In this document: in pieces, positions 1 through 10,485 of the stretch | Position numbering within the stretch: the stretch's first letter is position 1 | Layout: every line of letters starts with the position of its first letter | DNA from: Actinopolymorpha alba DSM 45243 | Lineage (GTDB): Bacteria > Actinomycetota > Actinomycetes > Propionibacteriales > Actinopolymorphaceae | Direction: 5' to 3' | Assembly (NCBI RefSeq): GCF_000373925.1 | Contig: NZ_KB892739.1 | Location: 89,198 to 136,745 of the forward strand | DNA: 47,548 bases | Program-made: the position numbers and the translations under genes | The notes under the pieces: model-generated | Databases searched by the model: none | Told to the model about the DNA's origin: nothing | The model's input: only the letters and a program-made list of their open reading frames with translations

Positions 1-690
1 GAGGTGCCACTGGAGGTACGCCGAGACCAGGCCGCTCGCCTCCCGCCGGTGACGGGCCCCGCTCACGTCGGCGACCGCCCACTCCCCCGTCAGCAGGGCA
101 CCGAGCAGCGTCACCGTCTCAGGCGCCGGCATCGCGACACCGGCCGGGCGGCAGTCGGCGCAGATCATGCCACCGGCCGCCGGCGCGAAGGCGCGGTGCG
201 GCCCAGACGTACCGCACCGGGCGCAGGCGTCGAACGACGGCGCGTAGCCACCGACCGCGAGCGACCTCAGCAGGTAGGAGTCGAGAATGAGGCCCGGATC
301 ATGGGCTCCCTCGGCGAGGGAGCGCAGCGCCCCGACGAGCAGCAGGAACTGCTGGGTCGCGGGTTCCCGCTCCTCGGCCGTGAGGCGTTCGGCCGTCTCG
401 AGCATGGCCGCCGCGGTGGTGTACCGGCTGTAGTCGGAATACATCGCCTCGGCGTACGGTCGCCGCGTCACCGCCTGCGTGATGACGTCCAGCGAACGCC
501 CGACCGCCAGCTGGACCTCGACGTAGGAGCAGGGTTCGAGGCGGGCGCCGAACCGCGAGGTGGTCCGGCGCACACCCTTGGCGACGGCGCGCACCCGACC
601 GTGGTGCCGGGTCAGCAACGTGATGATCCGGTCGGCCTCACCGAGCTTGTGGGTGCGCAGGACGATGGCCTCGTCGACGTACAGGGGCAC
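1..690 (-). CDS. recO: DNA repair protein RecO, N-terminal 230 residues (runs off the left edge)
   Basis: RecO mediates RecF-pathway recombinational repair, loading RecA onto SSB-coated single-stranded DNA. Reading from a GTG at 690, the protein begins [20 protein letters not shown], the usual RecO OB-fold opening, followed by a basic segment ([20 protein letters not shown]). Further in are CARC and CADC-type cysteine pairs of the RecO zinc-binding region. GTG 690 was chosen because the upstream ATG at 698 is out of frame. The frame is open to the window edge, so the C-terminus is missing. The CPBP protease gene lies immediately upstream on the same strand with a gap of 27 bp, so the two may be cotranscribed. 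In many actinobacteria recO neighbours leuA; here about 8 kb separates them. Confidence 0.9.
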   Translation of the reverse strand, partial: MPLYVDEAIVLRTHKLGEADRIITLLTRHHGRVRAVAKGVRRTTSRFGARLEPCSYVEVQLAVGRSLDVITQAVTRRPYAEAMYSDYSRYTTAAAMLETAERLTAEEREPATQQFLLLVGALRSLAEGAHDPGLILDSYLLRSLAVGGYAPSFDACARCGTSGPHRAFAPAAGGMICADCRPAGVAMPAPETVTLLGALLTGEWAVADVSGARHRREASGLVSAYLQWHL

Positions 691-717
691 GCGGCCATTC
701 TCGCCTACGCCCCGGTC

Positions 718-1422
718 TCAGAGCAGGCTGAGCAGGCCGATGACCGCGATCGCGTTGACGACCAGGTGGGTGATGATCGCCGGGCCGAGCCGATCGGTCA
801 CCATCCGGACGAAACCCGCCGCGAGGCCGGCCGCGAACAGCAGCGCCGCGCGGGTGGGTTCGAGGTGCGCGACGGAGAACAGGATCGCGGTCACGAACAG
901 GGTCGGCCAGGGGCCAAGACCCTTGCGGCGTAGGGCGGACCACCACATGCCGCGAAAGTGGAGTTCCTCGACGAACGGCGCGGCCAGGGCGATGACGGCC
1001 AGCGCGATCACCTGCCAGTGCGCGTGCGCGGTCGCGGCCGCCGCGCCGAGTGCGGACGTCGGCTCCCGCCCGGTGACCTGGACGTAGATGAGGACGAACA
1101 CCACCGATGCGGCCAGGACGATGACGCCCCCGACCACGCCGATGGCGAGGTCGATCGCACGCAGAACCAGCGCCAGATCCGCGCGTGGGCCGTTGCCCCG
1201 CCGCTTGGACACGAGCAGCGGCCATCCACCCAGGGCCAGCCAGCCGACGGGCGTGGCAATGATGCCGGCTGTGACCGGCTCCACGCCCAGCGCGACGAGG
1301 AGGATGGACACGCCGAAGGACAAGACGACAAAGCCGAGAAGTGACCCAATTGCGTCAGGAATTCCCCATCGCGGGGGTAACTGAGCCGACTCCGGCGATG
1401 ACGGCTGATCGTTTGTCGTCAC
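718..1422 (-). CDS. CPBP family intramembrane metalloprotease (CAAX/bacteriocin-processing type)
   Basis: Predicted membrane protease of the CPBP (Abi/Rce1-like) family. From GTG 1422 the protein has 234 residues and is mostly hydrophobic, with helices around 26-46, 50-70, 95-115 and 135-150. Motif 1 is EELHFRG with the Glu pair at 152-153 and Arg157; motif 2 is FSVAH with His186; motif 3 is THLVVN with His219 and Asn223. These are the expected catalytic and metal-binding residues, so the enzyme looks active. A TTG at 1473 would add 17 polar residues; GTG 1422 is preferred because GGA lies a few bases upstream. The substrate cannot be told from context. Known family roles include prenyl-protein-type processing and bacteriocin self-immunity. 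A HesB-like gene diverges upstream. Confidence 0.8.
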   Translation of the reverse strand: MTTNDQPSSPESAQLPPRWGIPDAIGSLLGFVVLSFGVSILLVALGVEPVTAGIIATPVGWLALGGWPLLVSKRRGNGPRADLALVLRAIDLAIGVVGGVIVLAASVVFVLIYVQVTGREPTSALGAAAATAHAHWQVIALAVIALAAPFVEELHFRGMWWSALRRKGLGPWPTLFVTAILFSVAHLEPTRAALLFAAGLAAGFVRMVTDRLGPAIITHLVVNAIAVIGLLSLL

Positions 1423-1617
1423 TGTTCCATCATGACGCGCCCGGGGGTTTGACTGCTCAGGGATAAGGGGCAAGGGTGGATTGATCGGCAGCCAAGTGCA
1501 TCAGGGAGTGATTCACAACCTGCCAGCCGGCTCGGGCCCACCGGTCGCGCGTGGACGCGCACCGTATCTCTCGTGGGTCGCCCGCCATGACAATCCCACA
1601 AACCTGAGGAGCCAATC

Positions 1618-1923
1618 TTGCTTGCGCTCACGAACAACGCTGCCCTCGTCATCCAATCCCTGACGAACAGCCCAGACCTTCCCGGAAGTGCTGGTCTGCG
1701 CATCACCGCGCAACCTGAGGACCAGCAGAGCCTCAGCCTGGCCGTGGCCCCCGAGCCCACCGCGGGCGACGAGGTGGTCGAGGAGCAGGGTGCGCGGGTC
1801 TTCCTTGAGCCCAGTGCGTCCAGCATGCTCGACGAGATGGTCCTCGACGCCGAGGTGGACGCCCAGGGAAGCGTGCAGTTCTTCCTCGGTACGCAGTCGG
1901 GCAGCGGATCGCCCACCGCCTGA
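1618..1923 (+). CDS. HesB/IscA-like domain protein (cysteine-free actinobacterial type)
   Basis: A 101-residue protein starting at TTG with GAGGAG about six bases upstream. The sequence (LALTNNAALVIQSL..., GLRIT, LSLAVAPEP, GDEVVEEQGARVFLEP, ...VQFFLG) has the beta-rich layout of HesB/IscA A-type scaffold proteins. It has no cysteine, whereas true A-type Fe-S carriers use three. This cysteine-less form is common in actinobacteria and is usually annotated only as an Fe-S assembly-like or HesB protein; its role is unknown. It stands alone, divergent from the CPBP protease. Confidence 0.75.
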   Translation: MLALTNNAALVIQSLTNSPDLPGSAGLRITAQPEDQQSLSLAVAPEPTAGDEVVEEQGARVFLEPSASSMLDEMVLDAEVDAQGSVQFFLGTQSGSGSPTA

Positions 1924-2016
1924 GGGCGGGGCCCACGACGGCCCTCGTGGAGATGTGTGCCGTCGCGGCACCAAAGCGGCTGGACGCTTGTCCTGACCGG
2001 CAACGAAGATACGGCT

Positions 2017-2600
2017 GTGACAGACCTGGACGTCGCGACGCTCGCTCGTCTCGAGCGCTATTACGACCATGTTCCCCGCGCGAACGCGAAGGTGGAAGAC
2101 ATCGGACCGTTCACGCTGTTCGTGTCCACAGGCGCCTGGCCCTATTACGCGCGGCCGCGGCAGGGACATGCGGGTACCTCCACAGCGACGGATGTCATGG
2201 CCGTCCGGGTGCGTCAAGAAGAGCTTGACGTACCCGTCTCGTTCGAGTGGATAGACGAGGTTTCACCTGGGCTCGCCGGTGCCGCGACGGATGCCGGCCT
2301 GGTCGTGGAGAAGCGGCCGCTACTCGTCCTTGACAGCCTGGTCCGGTGTGATCCGCCGCAGGGCCGTGTCGATCCGGTTCCTGGAGCACGACGACCCGGA
2401 GTTCGCGGGGGCGCTCGCCGCAGTCGACCTTGGTTTCGCTACGCCTGGAGGCGAGGCGGGTCCGGCGGGTCCAGCGCAGCGGGACGATCTCGTGGCCAGC
2501 ATGCGCCCGGGTCGGCTCGCCTTCATCCGCGAGCGGACTCAGCGGGGTCTCACCCGGTGGGCAACCGCCGAGGACACCAGCGGGTCGGTGGGCGGCGGTA
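2017..2600 (+). pseudogene. GNAT-family acetyltransferase remnant, frameshifted and truncated
   Basis: From GTG 2017 one frame reads VTDLDVATLARLERYYDHVP... to ...VVEKRPLLVLDSLVRCDPPQG, then becomes arginine/glycine-rich nonsense. The next frame takes over at about 2360 with VSIRFLEHDDPEFAGALAAV and ...RERTQRGLTRWATAEDT. Joined, these resemble the N-terminal half of actinobacterial GNAT proteins. The expected second half, with the acetyl-CoA-binding R/Q-x-x-G-x-G/A motif, is absent: homology-like sequence stops near 2590. The gene therefore carries one frameshift (in the stretch around 2357-2367) and a 3' deletion. It ends just before a hairpin and the convergent binding-protein gene. Confidence 0.7.
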
Positions 2601-2655
2601 ACGCCGCTGACCAGAACAACGCGGCCCGACCCCGATCAAGCAGATCTCCTTCCGC

Positions 2656-2700
2656 GTCGGGGCACCCTTGTGCGGTCCTTCCGACCAAGGGTGTCCCGAC
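2656..2700. terminator. Inverted repeat between convergent genes, likely bidirectional terminator
   Basis: Arms GTCGGGGCACCCTTG (2656-2670) and CAAGGGTGTCCCGAC (2686-2700) pair with one mismatch around a 15-nt loop. The hairpin lies between the GNAT remnant and the convergent binding-protein gene. A close relative occurs at 8410-8464 in the same kind of position. Confidence 0.6.
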
Positions 2701-2717
2701 ACGACGAAGCTACGAAG

Positions 2718-4835
2718 CTACGAGGAGTGGCTTTCGGGGTCGTTCCAGTACCACGCCTCAGGGTCATACGCGGCTGGCATCGGGTGGTGCCAGTCGTTGA
2801 CGAGCCCACCGAGCGCGGTCTCGTCGCGGGTGGGTACGTTGCGCAACCCGTCCTTGACAAGCTCGATCCGCGGGAAGTTGGCCACCGCTCCCATGAAGAA
2901 CGGCCCTTCCTCGACGTGGATCTTCACCATGTCCCAGTACATCCGGTCGCGGGCGAGCGCATCGGTCTCGACCCGCGCCCGGTCCGCGAGCTTCCACAGG
3001 CGATCAATCGGGCCATCCGGCTCGGGTTCCATCCGGGGCGGCGTCCGCTTGTACGGATCGACGTCCTTCTGCTTCTTCTCCTCGGGCGTACCCCGCAACG
3101 AGTAGTACTGCCCCTGCAGTGGCGCCCAACGCGACGGCTCCATGGGCATCAACCACAGCATGTCGGCACCGAACGTCAGCGTGCTGCACTCCCATGCCGT
3201 GTTGCTCATGAGCCTGCCCTGTGCCCACTGGGCGGATGAGGAGGTCGGCGCGACCGGGTTGAGTTCGGTCTTGATACCGATGGCGTCCCAGTTCTTCTTC
3301 AGCAGGTTGTTCTTCTGCATGTGTTCGCCGCTCGGGTTGACGTCGGCGGGATAGTCGAGCCGGATGACGAGTGGACTGCCGTCAGGCAGCTCGCGCCAAC
3401 CGTCGCCGTTCTTGTCGCTCACGTCGATCTCGTCGAGCATCGACTTCGCCTTCTCCGGGTCGTAGGCGACCCAGGAGTCACGCCACCGCTTGTAGGTCTG
3501 GGGCCCGTCGCCGCGGTGGAACTCCCGCGTCTTGGGCCCATACGCCCCCGTGGTCAGCTCGCCGGAGTCGAAATAGATCGACTTTCGTACGTCGGCGCGG
3601 TTGTAGGCCAGGGAGAGCGCCTGCCGGAACTTCGGCATGCGGATGAGCCGCCGCAGCTTGGGTTCGTCGTAGTCCTGGTTGAAGAAGAAGATCGAACCCG
3701 TACCCGAACCGCTGTCCCAGAGAATCACCTGCATCCGGTGCTTCGACTCGGTGCTCTTGATGCCCGACACGTCCCCGAGGTTCAGCCCGGCGAACGCGCC
3801 GTGCACAAAGTCGAACTGGCCGTTCTGGATCTGCAGCTTCCGGGTCTCGATGTTGTCGACCGCACGGAACGTCAACGAGTCGACGTAGGGCAATTGGTTG
3901 CCCTTGGGATCGACGACCCAGTAGTAGGGGTTGCGCTCGAAGGTGCTGGAACTCCCCTCCTTGTACGTCGTGAGTCGCCATCCGGCCATCGTCGGCGAAT
4001 CGGGGTTGAGGATCGCGTTGCGCTTCTGGTCGAACGTCGCGGTCCAGTCCTTCGGAACGCTCTTATTGTATTTCGGATGGAACTTCCGCAGGTAGTGCTT
4101 GGGCTCCATCCAGGTCGCCGCGATTCCGCGGTTGACCCAGTTGGCGATCATTTCCGGCACCATCGGCGCGGGTGCGTCGAACGTCATGACGAGCGTCGTG
4201 TCGTCGGGTGCGGAAAACTCAGCGATCGTGCCCGTGCCCGAGCGGGCCTCGTCGGGGATACCTTCGGAGAACTCCTCGTTGAGGACCATGTCCTCCCACC
4301 AGAACATAACGTCCTGCGTGGTCCAGGGTTCACCGTCTGACCACTTCAGTCCCTTCCGGAAATGGAAGGTCCATTCCGAGGCGTCAGAGTTACTCTCCCA
4401 ACTCTCCGCGAGCCCGGGGCCGAGCGTGAGCCCGTCGTTGAGCCAGCGCAGCACGGAATGGCCGTACATGTATTCCTTGATCGCACCATCGTCGGTCCCA
4501 CTCGCGACCAACCGGAACGAGCCGCCGTACTTTCCGGTGCTGAGCCAGTTGTGGGGAACGACGTACGGATTCGCTGGGAGTCGCTCCCCCACGGGCGGGA
4601 GTTTGCCCTCCTTGACCAATGCCGCGAGTGCTGGCGCCTCCTTGAACTCCGCGGGAGGAGCCAGCGGCTTGGTCGCCGAGCCCTTCTTGGCTGGACCTTT
4701 CTTCGTACTCGAATTCGCCTTGGGTCGCGTGCCCTGGTCTTCGGTGGACGTGCACGCGCTGAGCGCCACACCGCCGGCCACCAGGGCCGCGCCATAGAGG
4801 AGCCGACGCCGGCTGAATACGTCGGGAGCTGCCAT
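2718..4835 (-). CDS. ABC transporter substrate-binding lipoprotein, family 5 (oligopeptide/dipeptide type)
   Basis: A 705-residue extracellular solute-binding protein of the OppA/DppA fold. The N-terminus has SRRRLLYG followed by a hydrophobic stretch and ALSAC (Cys28), a twin-arginine-style lipoprotein signal, then a Lys/Ser/Thr-rich linker. The mature part has the family's long body with segments such as LAESWESNSDASEWTFHFRKGLKW and NPYYWVVDPKGNQLPYVDSL. ATG 4835 is chosen over an in-frame GTG at 4850 because GGAGGG lies eight bases upstream. No permease or ATPase is adjacent, so its partners are elsewhere. The divergent LacI gene is its probable regulator. In actinobacteria such long family-5 proteins near LacI regulators are often linked to glycoside uptake; that is inference. 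Confidence 0.85.
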   Translation of the reverse strand: MAAPDVFSRRRLLYGAALVAGGVALSACTSTEDQGTRPKANSSTKKGPAKKGSATKPLAPPAEFKEAPALAALVKEGKLPPVGERLPANPYVVPHNWLSTGKYGGSFRLVASGTDDGAIKEYMYGHSVLRWLNDGLTLGPGLAESWESNSDASEWTFHFRKGLKWSDGEPWTTQDVMFWWEDMVLNEEFSEGIPDEARSGTGTIAEFSAPDDTTLVMTFDAPAPMVPEMIANWVNRGIAATWMEPKHYLRKFHPKYNKSVPKDWTATFDQKRNAILNPDSPTMAGWRLTTYKEGSSSTFERNPYYWVVDPKGNQLPYVDSLTFRAVDNIETRKLQIQNGQFDFVHGAFAGLNLGDVSGIKSTESKHRMQVILWDSGSGTGSIFFFNQDYDEPKLRRLIRMPKFRQALSLAYNRADVRKSIYFDSGELTTGAYGPKTREFHRGDGPQTYKRWRDSWVAYDPEKAKSMLDEIDVSDKNGDGWRELPDGSPLVIRLDYPADVNPSGEHMQKNNLLKKNWDAIGIKTELNPVAPTSSSAQWAQGRLMSNTAWECSTLTFGADMLWLMPMEPSRWAPLQGQYYSLRGTPEEKKQKDVDPYKRTPPRMEPEPDGPIDRLWKLADRARVETDALARDRMYWDMVKIHVEEGPFFMGAVANFPRIELVKDGLRNVPTRDETALGGLVNDWHHPMPAAYDPEAWYWNDPESHSS

Positions 4836-4937
4836 CTTGCGACCCTCCACTCAGGATGTGCCTAGACAGCTTGGGATCGTCGATTCGATTCGACATCCGA
4901 AACGTGGCCGAAACAGTAATCGTTCAGCGCGAGAACC

Positions 4938-5088
4938 TGTCAAGGCGAAGATCCCTCCTTGGCAGTCTCGATGTCCGTGACTGGCCGGCGGCCCCAGTGG
5001 GCGTCGGGCGTGGACGGTCGCGCCGTGCGGGTTCGTGCGCAACCCGCCCGAGGCCATCCTTGACAGGCTCACTCCCGCCGCCTAGCGT
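4938..5088. promoter_or_regulatory. Divergent promoter region between the binding protein and lacI-type gene
   Basis: Rightward: TTGACA (5060-5065), 17-bp spacer, TAGCGT (5083-5088), about 45 bp before the regulator's start; a good vegetative match. Leftward: TTGACA (reverse complement of 4938-4943) with a weak ATTACT 17 bp on. Both -35 boxes lie in the same 10-mer, CCTTGACAGG, in opposite orientation (4936-4945 and 5058-5067). Confidence 0.5.
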
Positions 5089-5133
5089 CCCGTCGCGTCG
5101 ATGTGAACCGACAATCCCAGAAGGGACAGCTGG

Positions 5134-6141
5134 GTGGCCACCATCGCTGACGTGGCCCGGCGCGCGGGTGTGGCTCCGAGCACGGTGTCGTACGTCCTCA
5201 CCAACCGCCGAAGCATCTCTCCGGCCACCCGGGAGGCAGTCGAGAAGGCGATCCGGGACCTCGACTACCGGCCGCACGCGGGCGCGCGATCACTCCGGGG
5301 TGCGCGGACCCGCGTGCTCGCGCTCTCCGAACCCCGGGACGCGGGCAGGTACCAATCGATCGGGTGGCGGTTCGTCCACCACCTGAGCAGCGCCGCGCGG
5401 GCGCACGACTACGACCTGCTTCTCCTCACCGGCGAGGACAACGTCGTCGACAACCTGCGCCGGGTGGCCGGTAGCCGGCTCGCCGACGGCGCGATGGTGA
5501 TGTCGCTGCATACGGACGACCCCCGCGTGCCCGCCCTGCGTGAGCTGCGGTTTCCGGCGGCACTCATCGGCAAACCCCGCAACGCGATGGGGCTGCCGTG
5601 GTGCGACTTTGACTTCGCCGGTGCCGCGGCCCTCGCCGTGCGGGAGCTGGCCCGCGCGGGACACCGGCAGATCGCGTTCGTCGGATCATCCGACGGGGAG
5701 TTCCAGCTCGGCCTCAACTACGCGCCCAGGGCCGTGGCTGGTGCGCGGGTGGAGGCGAAGGCGGCCGGGGTTCACCTCCACGTGATCCGGTCCTCGCGTT
5801 CCCATCGCACCATGGTCCGGCGTACCCGCGCCCTGCTCGCCAGCGATCCGGCGCCCACGGCGGTCATCATCCACTACGACGTTCCCGCGCTGCCCAGCAT
5901 CCTGCGCGGGGAGGGGTACTCCATCCCCGAGGACCTGTCCGTCGTCGTCATCGCGGCGACCCCGGACCTTTCGAGCGAGCTCCCCCTGGCCCGGTCCGAG
6001 CTTCCCGTGGAGGAGATGACACGGAACGCCGTCGAGCTGGCGTTGGCCGCCATCGAAGGCGATCCCTCCGATGAGCACCGGTTGATTCCGGCTCGCTTGA
6101 CAAAAGGTCAGAGCATCGCGCCACCGCGGAGACGGAGCTAG
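5134..6141 (+). CDS. LacI family transcriptional regulator
   Basis: A 335-residue LacI/GalR regulator. The N-terminal helix-turn-helix reads TIADVARRAGVAPSTVSYVL (residues 3-22), then the hinge-helix region, then a periplasmic-binding-protein-like effector domain (TRVLALSEP..., DGAMVMSL, GHRQIAFVGSSDGEFQLG). It starts with GTG 5134 behind AAGGGA. Divergent from the family-5 binding protein and upstream of the ThuA and oxidoreductase genes, it probably represses one or both in response to a sugar or glycoside. The promoter is at 5060-5088. Confidence 0.9.
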   Translation: MATIADVARRAGVAPSTVSYVLTNRRSISPATREAVEKAIRDLDYRPHAGARSLRGARTRVLALSEPRDAGRYQSIGWRFVHHLSSAARAHDYDLLLLTGEDNVVDNLRRVAGSRLADGAMVMSLHTDDPRVPALRELRFPAALIGKPRNAMGLPWCDFDFAGAAALAVRELARAGHRQIAFVGSSDGEFQLGLNYAPRAVAGARVEAKAAGVHLHVIRSSRSHRTMVRRTRALLASDPAPTAVIIHYDVPALPSILRGEGYSIPEDLSVVVIAATPDLSSELPLARSELPVEEMTRNAVELALAAIEGDPSDEHRLIPARLTKGQSIAPPRRRS

Positions 6142-6227
6142 CCCCGGACGGCTCGCCTGTCCAGCTCCGGCCGCCGGCCCACGACCTTATGGACACTCGC
6201 CCGCACGCATCGTTACGGTCATGTGTC

Positions 6228-6243
6228 GTCGAAACGGTTCGAC
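6228..6243. promoter_or_regulatory. Palindromic operator-like site upstream of the ThuA-oxidoreductase pair
   Basis: GTCGAAACGGTTCGAC has perfect GTCGAA/TTCGAC arms around ACGG. A related half, GCGTTTCGACGAT, follows about 17 bp later. Size, CG-centred core and location suit a LacI-family operator; the cognate regulator is unproven. Confidence 0.4.
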
Positions 6244-6319
6244 ACCTCAGGCCGAGGCGTTTCGACGATCCTCGGAGCACGGCCATGGAGCCTGTCAACC
6301 CGGCCTTGACGGAGGTGGC

Positions 6320-6450
6320 ATGCCGACGATCACTGACGTCGCCCACCGCGCCGGAGTTTCCGTCAGCACCGTCTCCCTCTTCCCCGTGAGCTCACCGAGG
6401 CCGCGCTGGTCGACGGCGCCGGTGTCACCGGTGGTGCCGTCAAAGACTAG
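6320..6450 (+). pseudogene. Fossil of a second LacI regulator: HTH only, joined to an unrelated C-terminal tail
   Basis: From ATG 6320 the reading is MPTITDVAHRAGVSVSTVSL, a textbook LacI helix-turn-helix, but LacI similarity ends after about 20 codons. In a different frame the following bases (6382-6450) read RELTEAALVDGAGVTGGAVKD then TAG, which looks like a natural protein C-terminus. The simplest reading is a deletion that joined the start of a lacI-type gene to the end of another gene. The TAG lies 12 bases before the ThuA start. Confidence 0.55.
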
Positions 6451-6462
6451 AAAGGACCCGTC

Positions 6463-7224
6463 ATGCCCTCGCACCCGATCCGGGTCACGGTATGGAACGA
6501 AAACGTCCACGAGCAACGCGAAGAAGCCGTCCGCGCGCGGTATCCCGACGGGATCCACGGGGCGATCGCCCAAGGAATCAAGGAGTTCCGGGGCGACCAG
6601 GTCCAGGTCCGTACCGCCACGCTCGACGAACCCGAGCACGGTCTCACCGAGGAGGTTCTCGCCAAGACCGACGTCCTCACCTGGTGGGGCCACGCGGCCC
6701 ACGAGAGGGTCTCGGACGAGGTCGTCTCTCGGGTCCAACAGCATGTGCTCGGCGGGATGGGCCTCGTCGTCCTGCACTCCGGCCACTTCTCCAAGATCTT
6801 CCGCACGCTGCTCGGCACCACCTGCTCCCTGCGCTGGCGGGGCGCCGACGACCGGGAGCTGGTATGGACGCTGAAGCCCCGCCATCCAGTCGCCGAGGGC
6901 GTACCGAACCCCATCGTCATTCCCGAGCAGGAGATGTACGGCGAGGTGTTCGACATCCCCGACCCCGACGAACTGGTGTTCGTCAGCTCGTTCAGCGGCG
7001 GCGAGGTCTTCCGCAGCGGGTGTGTCTTCCATCGAGGCAATGGCCGGATCTTCTACTTCAGTCCAGGCGACCAGGGCTACCCCGTCTACCATCACCCTGA
7101 CGTCCGGCGGGTGATCGCCAACGCGGTCGTCTGGACCGCGCCGGCGCAGGCCGCCCGCGACGTTCCAGCGCTGCGTCAGAGTCCGCTGGGCTGGTTTGAG
7201 GAGTCCGCGAAGGAGAGTCCGTGA
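6463..7224 (+). CDS. ThuA-like domain protein (trehalose-utilisation type)
   Basis: A 253-residue protein of the ThuA family, a class I glutamine-amidotransferase-like fold associated with trehalose and other sugar catabolism. Recognisable segments are [13 protein letters not shown] at the start, [33 protein letters not shown], and [20 protein letters not shown] near the end. ATG 6463 has AAAGGA ideally placed. Its stop overlaps the start of the downstream oxidoreductase, so the two are translationally coupled. ThuA proteins commonly pair with Gfo/Idh/MocA dehydrogenases, where the pair is thought to oxidise or modify a sugar. The reaction here is not known. Confidence 0.88.
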   Translation: MPSHPIRVTVWNENVHEQREEAVRARYPDGIHGAIAQGIKEFRGDQVQVRTATLDEPEHGLTEEVLAKTDVLTWWGHAAHERVSDEVVSRVQQHVLGGMGLVVLHSGHFSKIFRTLLGTTCSLRWRGADDRELVWTLKPRHPVAEGVPNPIVIPEQEMYGEVFDIPDPDELVFVSSFSGGEVFRSGCVFHRGNGRIFYFSPGDQGYPVYHHPDVRRVIANAVVWTAPAQAARDVPALRQSPLGWFEESAKESP

Positions 7225-8384
7225 CCGAGTCAGAACCCGTCAACCGTCCCTTGCGGGCGCTGCAGGTCGGCGCCGGCGGCATGGGGCGCGGTTGGCTGCG
7301 TACGATCCAGGCCTACGACGAGGTCGAGTTGGTCGGCGTCGCCGACCTCAACGTCGCGACCGCGAAAGCCGCCCTTGACGACGCCGGCCTGTCCACCGTC
7401 CCGGTCGCCGAAACCCTGGAGCAGCTAGCCGACGAGGTGGCCGCCGACTTCGTGGTCGACGTGACGATCCCCGAGGCACACCACGCCGTGACGCTGGAAG
7501 CCTTGCGGCGTGGGCTTCCGGTGATCGGTGAGAAGCCGCTGGCGGCGACGCTGGCCGAGGCGCTGGAGCTGGTGGCGGCCTCCCAGGCGTACGACCGGCT
7601 CTTCATGGTCAGCCAGAGCCGTCGGTACAACTCCCAGCAGTTCGAGTTCCGCCGGCAGATCCAGCGGCTCGGCCGGCTCGGCATCCTCGCCGCGGAGTTC
7701 TTCAAGGCACCGCACTTCGGCGGTTTCCGGGACGCGATGGACCACCCGCTCGTGCTCGACATGGCGATCCACGCGTTCGACAGCGCGCGGTTCCTCGTGG
7801 ACGCCGAGCCGGTGGCGGTCTACTGCGAGGAGTACAACCCCGCCTGGAGTTGGTACGCCGGTGATGCTGCCACCACGGCGATCTTCGAGATGAGCGACGG
7901 GGTGCGGTACGTCTACACCGGAAGCTGGTGCAGCGAAGGGCTCGAAACGTCGTGGAACGCCACCTGGCGGGCCAGCGGCGAGCACGGCACGGCGCTCTGG
8001 GACGGCGACAGCCTCCCGACCTTCGAGGTCGTCGAAGGTCGGGAGACCGGGCCAGAAGGCGATCACAACCTGGTGTCTGAGTGGTTCCGGCCCCACACGG
8101 GCTCCGCCCGTCTGGGCCCACCCCCACCTCCGCACCAAGGGATCGCCGGCTCGTTGCGGGAGTTCGTCCACTCCCTGCGCACCGGCAGCACGCCGATGGG
8201 TGCGGCCAGCGACAACGTCATGAGCCTCGCGATGGTGCACGCCGCCATCGAGTCGTCGCGGAGCCGGCAGCGGGTGCTGGTGGCCGACGTCATGGAGAAG
8301 GCGTACGCGCAGGCGCGCGAGCGGGCTACCGGCCCGGTCGCGGACGCCCTCGCGCGGTGGACCAGCCTCACCCCGCCCGGCTGA
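7221..8384 (+). CDS. Gfo/Idh/MocA family NAD(P)-dependent oxidoreductase
   Basis: A 387-residue sugar-type dehydrogenase. The Rossmann motif VGAGGMG is at residues 16-22, the family EKP signature at 104-106 (GEKPLA), and DMAIHAFD at about 178-185 is the active-site histidine region. It starts at GTG 7221 inside the ThuA stop (GTGA overlap). Residues about 287-304 ([17 protein letters not shown]) are encoded by a palindromic DNA repeat also found in the lanthipeptide synthetase gene. This stretch sits between the substrate-domain strands and [12 protein letters not shown] and looks like an insertion that kept the frame. The sugar substrate is unknown. A hairpin terminator follows at 8410. Confidence 0.9.
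   Translation: MTESEPVNRPLRALQVGAGGMGRGWLRTIQAYDEVELVGVADLNVATAKAALDDAGLSTVPVAETLEQLADEVAADFVVDVTIPEAHHAVTLEALRRGLPVIGEKPLAATLAEALELVAASQAYDRLFMVSQSRRYNSQQFEFRRQIQRLGRLGILAAEFFKAPHFGGFRDAMDHPLVLDMAIHAFDSARFLVDAEPVAVYCEEYNPAWSWYAGDAATTAIFEMSDGVRYVYTGSWCSEGLETSWNATWRASGEHGTALWDGDSLPTFEVVEGRETGPEGDHNLVSEWFRPHTGSARLGPPPPPHQGIAGSLREFVHSLRTGSTPMGAASDNVMSLAMVHAAIESSRSRQRVLVADVMEKAYAQARERATGPVADALARWTSLTPPG
8081..8130 (+). repeat. Dispersed palindromic unit, copy 1, in frame within the oxidoreductase gene
   Basis: A 50-bp unit starting GTGGTTCCGGCCCCAC, with a central hairpin CGGGC-TCC-GCCCG and the palindrome TGGGCCCA. It matches the reverse complement of 40319-40368 at 47 of 50 positions. A weaker copy is at 40273-40317. 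Confidence 0.75.
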
Positions 8385-8409
8385 CGGGCGCGCCGCCGCC
8401 GAACTCGTT

Positions 8410-8464
8410 GTGGGTCGGGGAACCCTTTGTACGGCTCTCTTGCACAAGGGTGCCCCCGACCCAC
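8410..8464. terminator. Inverted repeat between convergent oxidoreductase and leuA, likely bidirectional terminator
   Basis: The arms begin GTGGGTCGGGGAACCCTTTGT and end ACAAGGGTGCCCCCGACCCAC, pairing almost fully. The hairpin lies just after the oxidoreductase stop and just after leuA on the other strand. The sequence is related to the hairpin at 2656-2700. Confidence 0.65.
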
Positions 8465-8486
8465 AGGACCCGGCGCCGCCCCGTCC

Positions 8487-10412
<1,926 letters not shown>

Positions 10413-10485
10413 TCACCAGCGCGGATGAAGGCTCCGCTGAAATCCCGTTGCCCGGCATCGGCCACGGGCACCACGCTTGGGTTTC

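Noticed and set aside
4-933. A long plus-strand open frame at the left edge
   Set aside because: Shadow of recO and the CPBP gene; composition is typical of the wrong frame.
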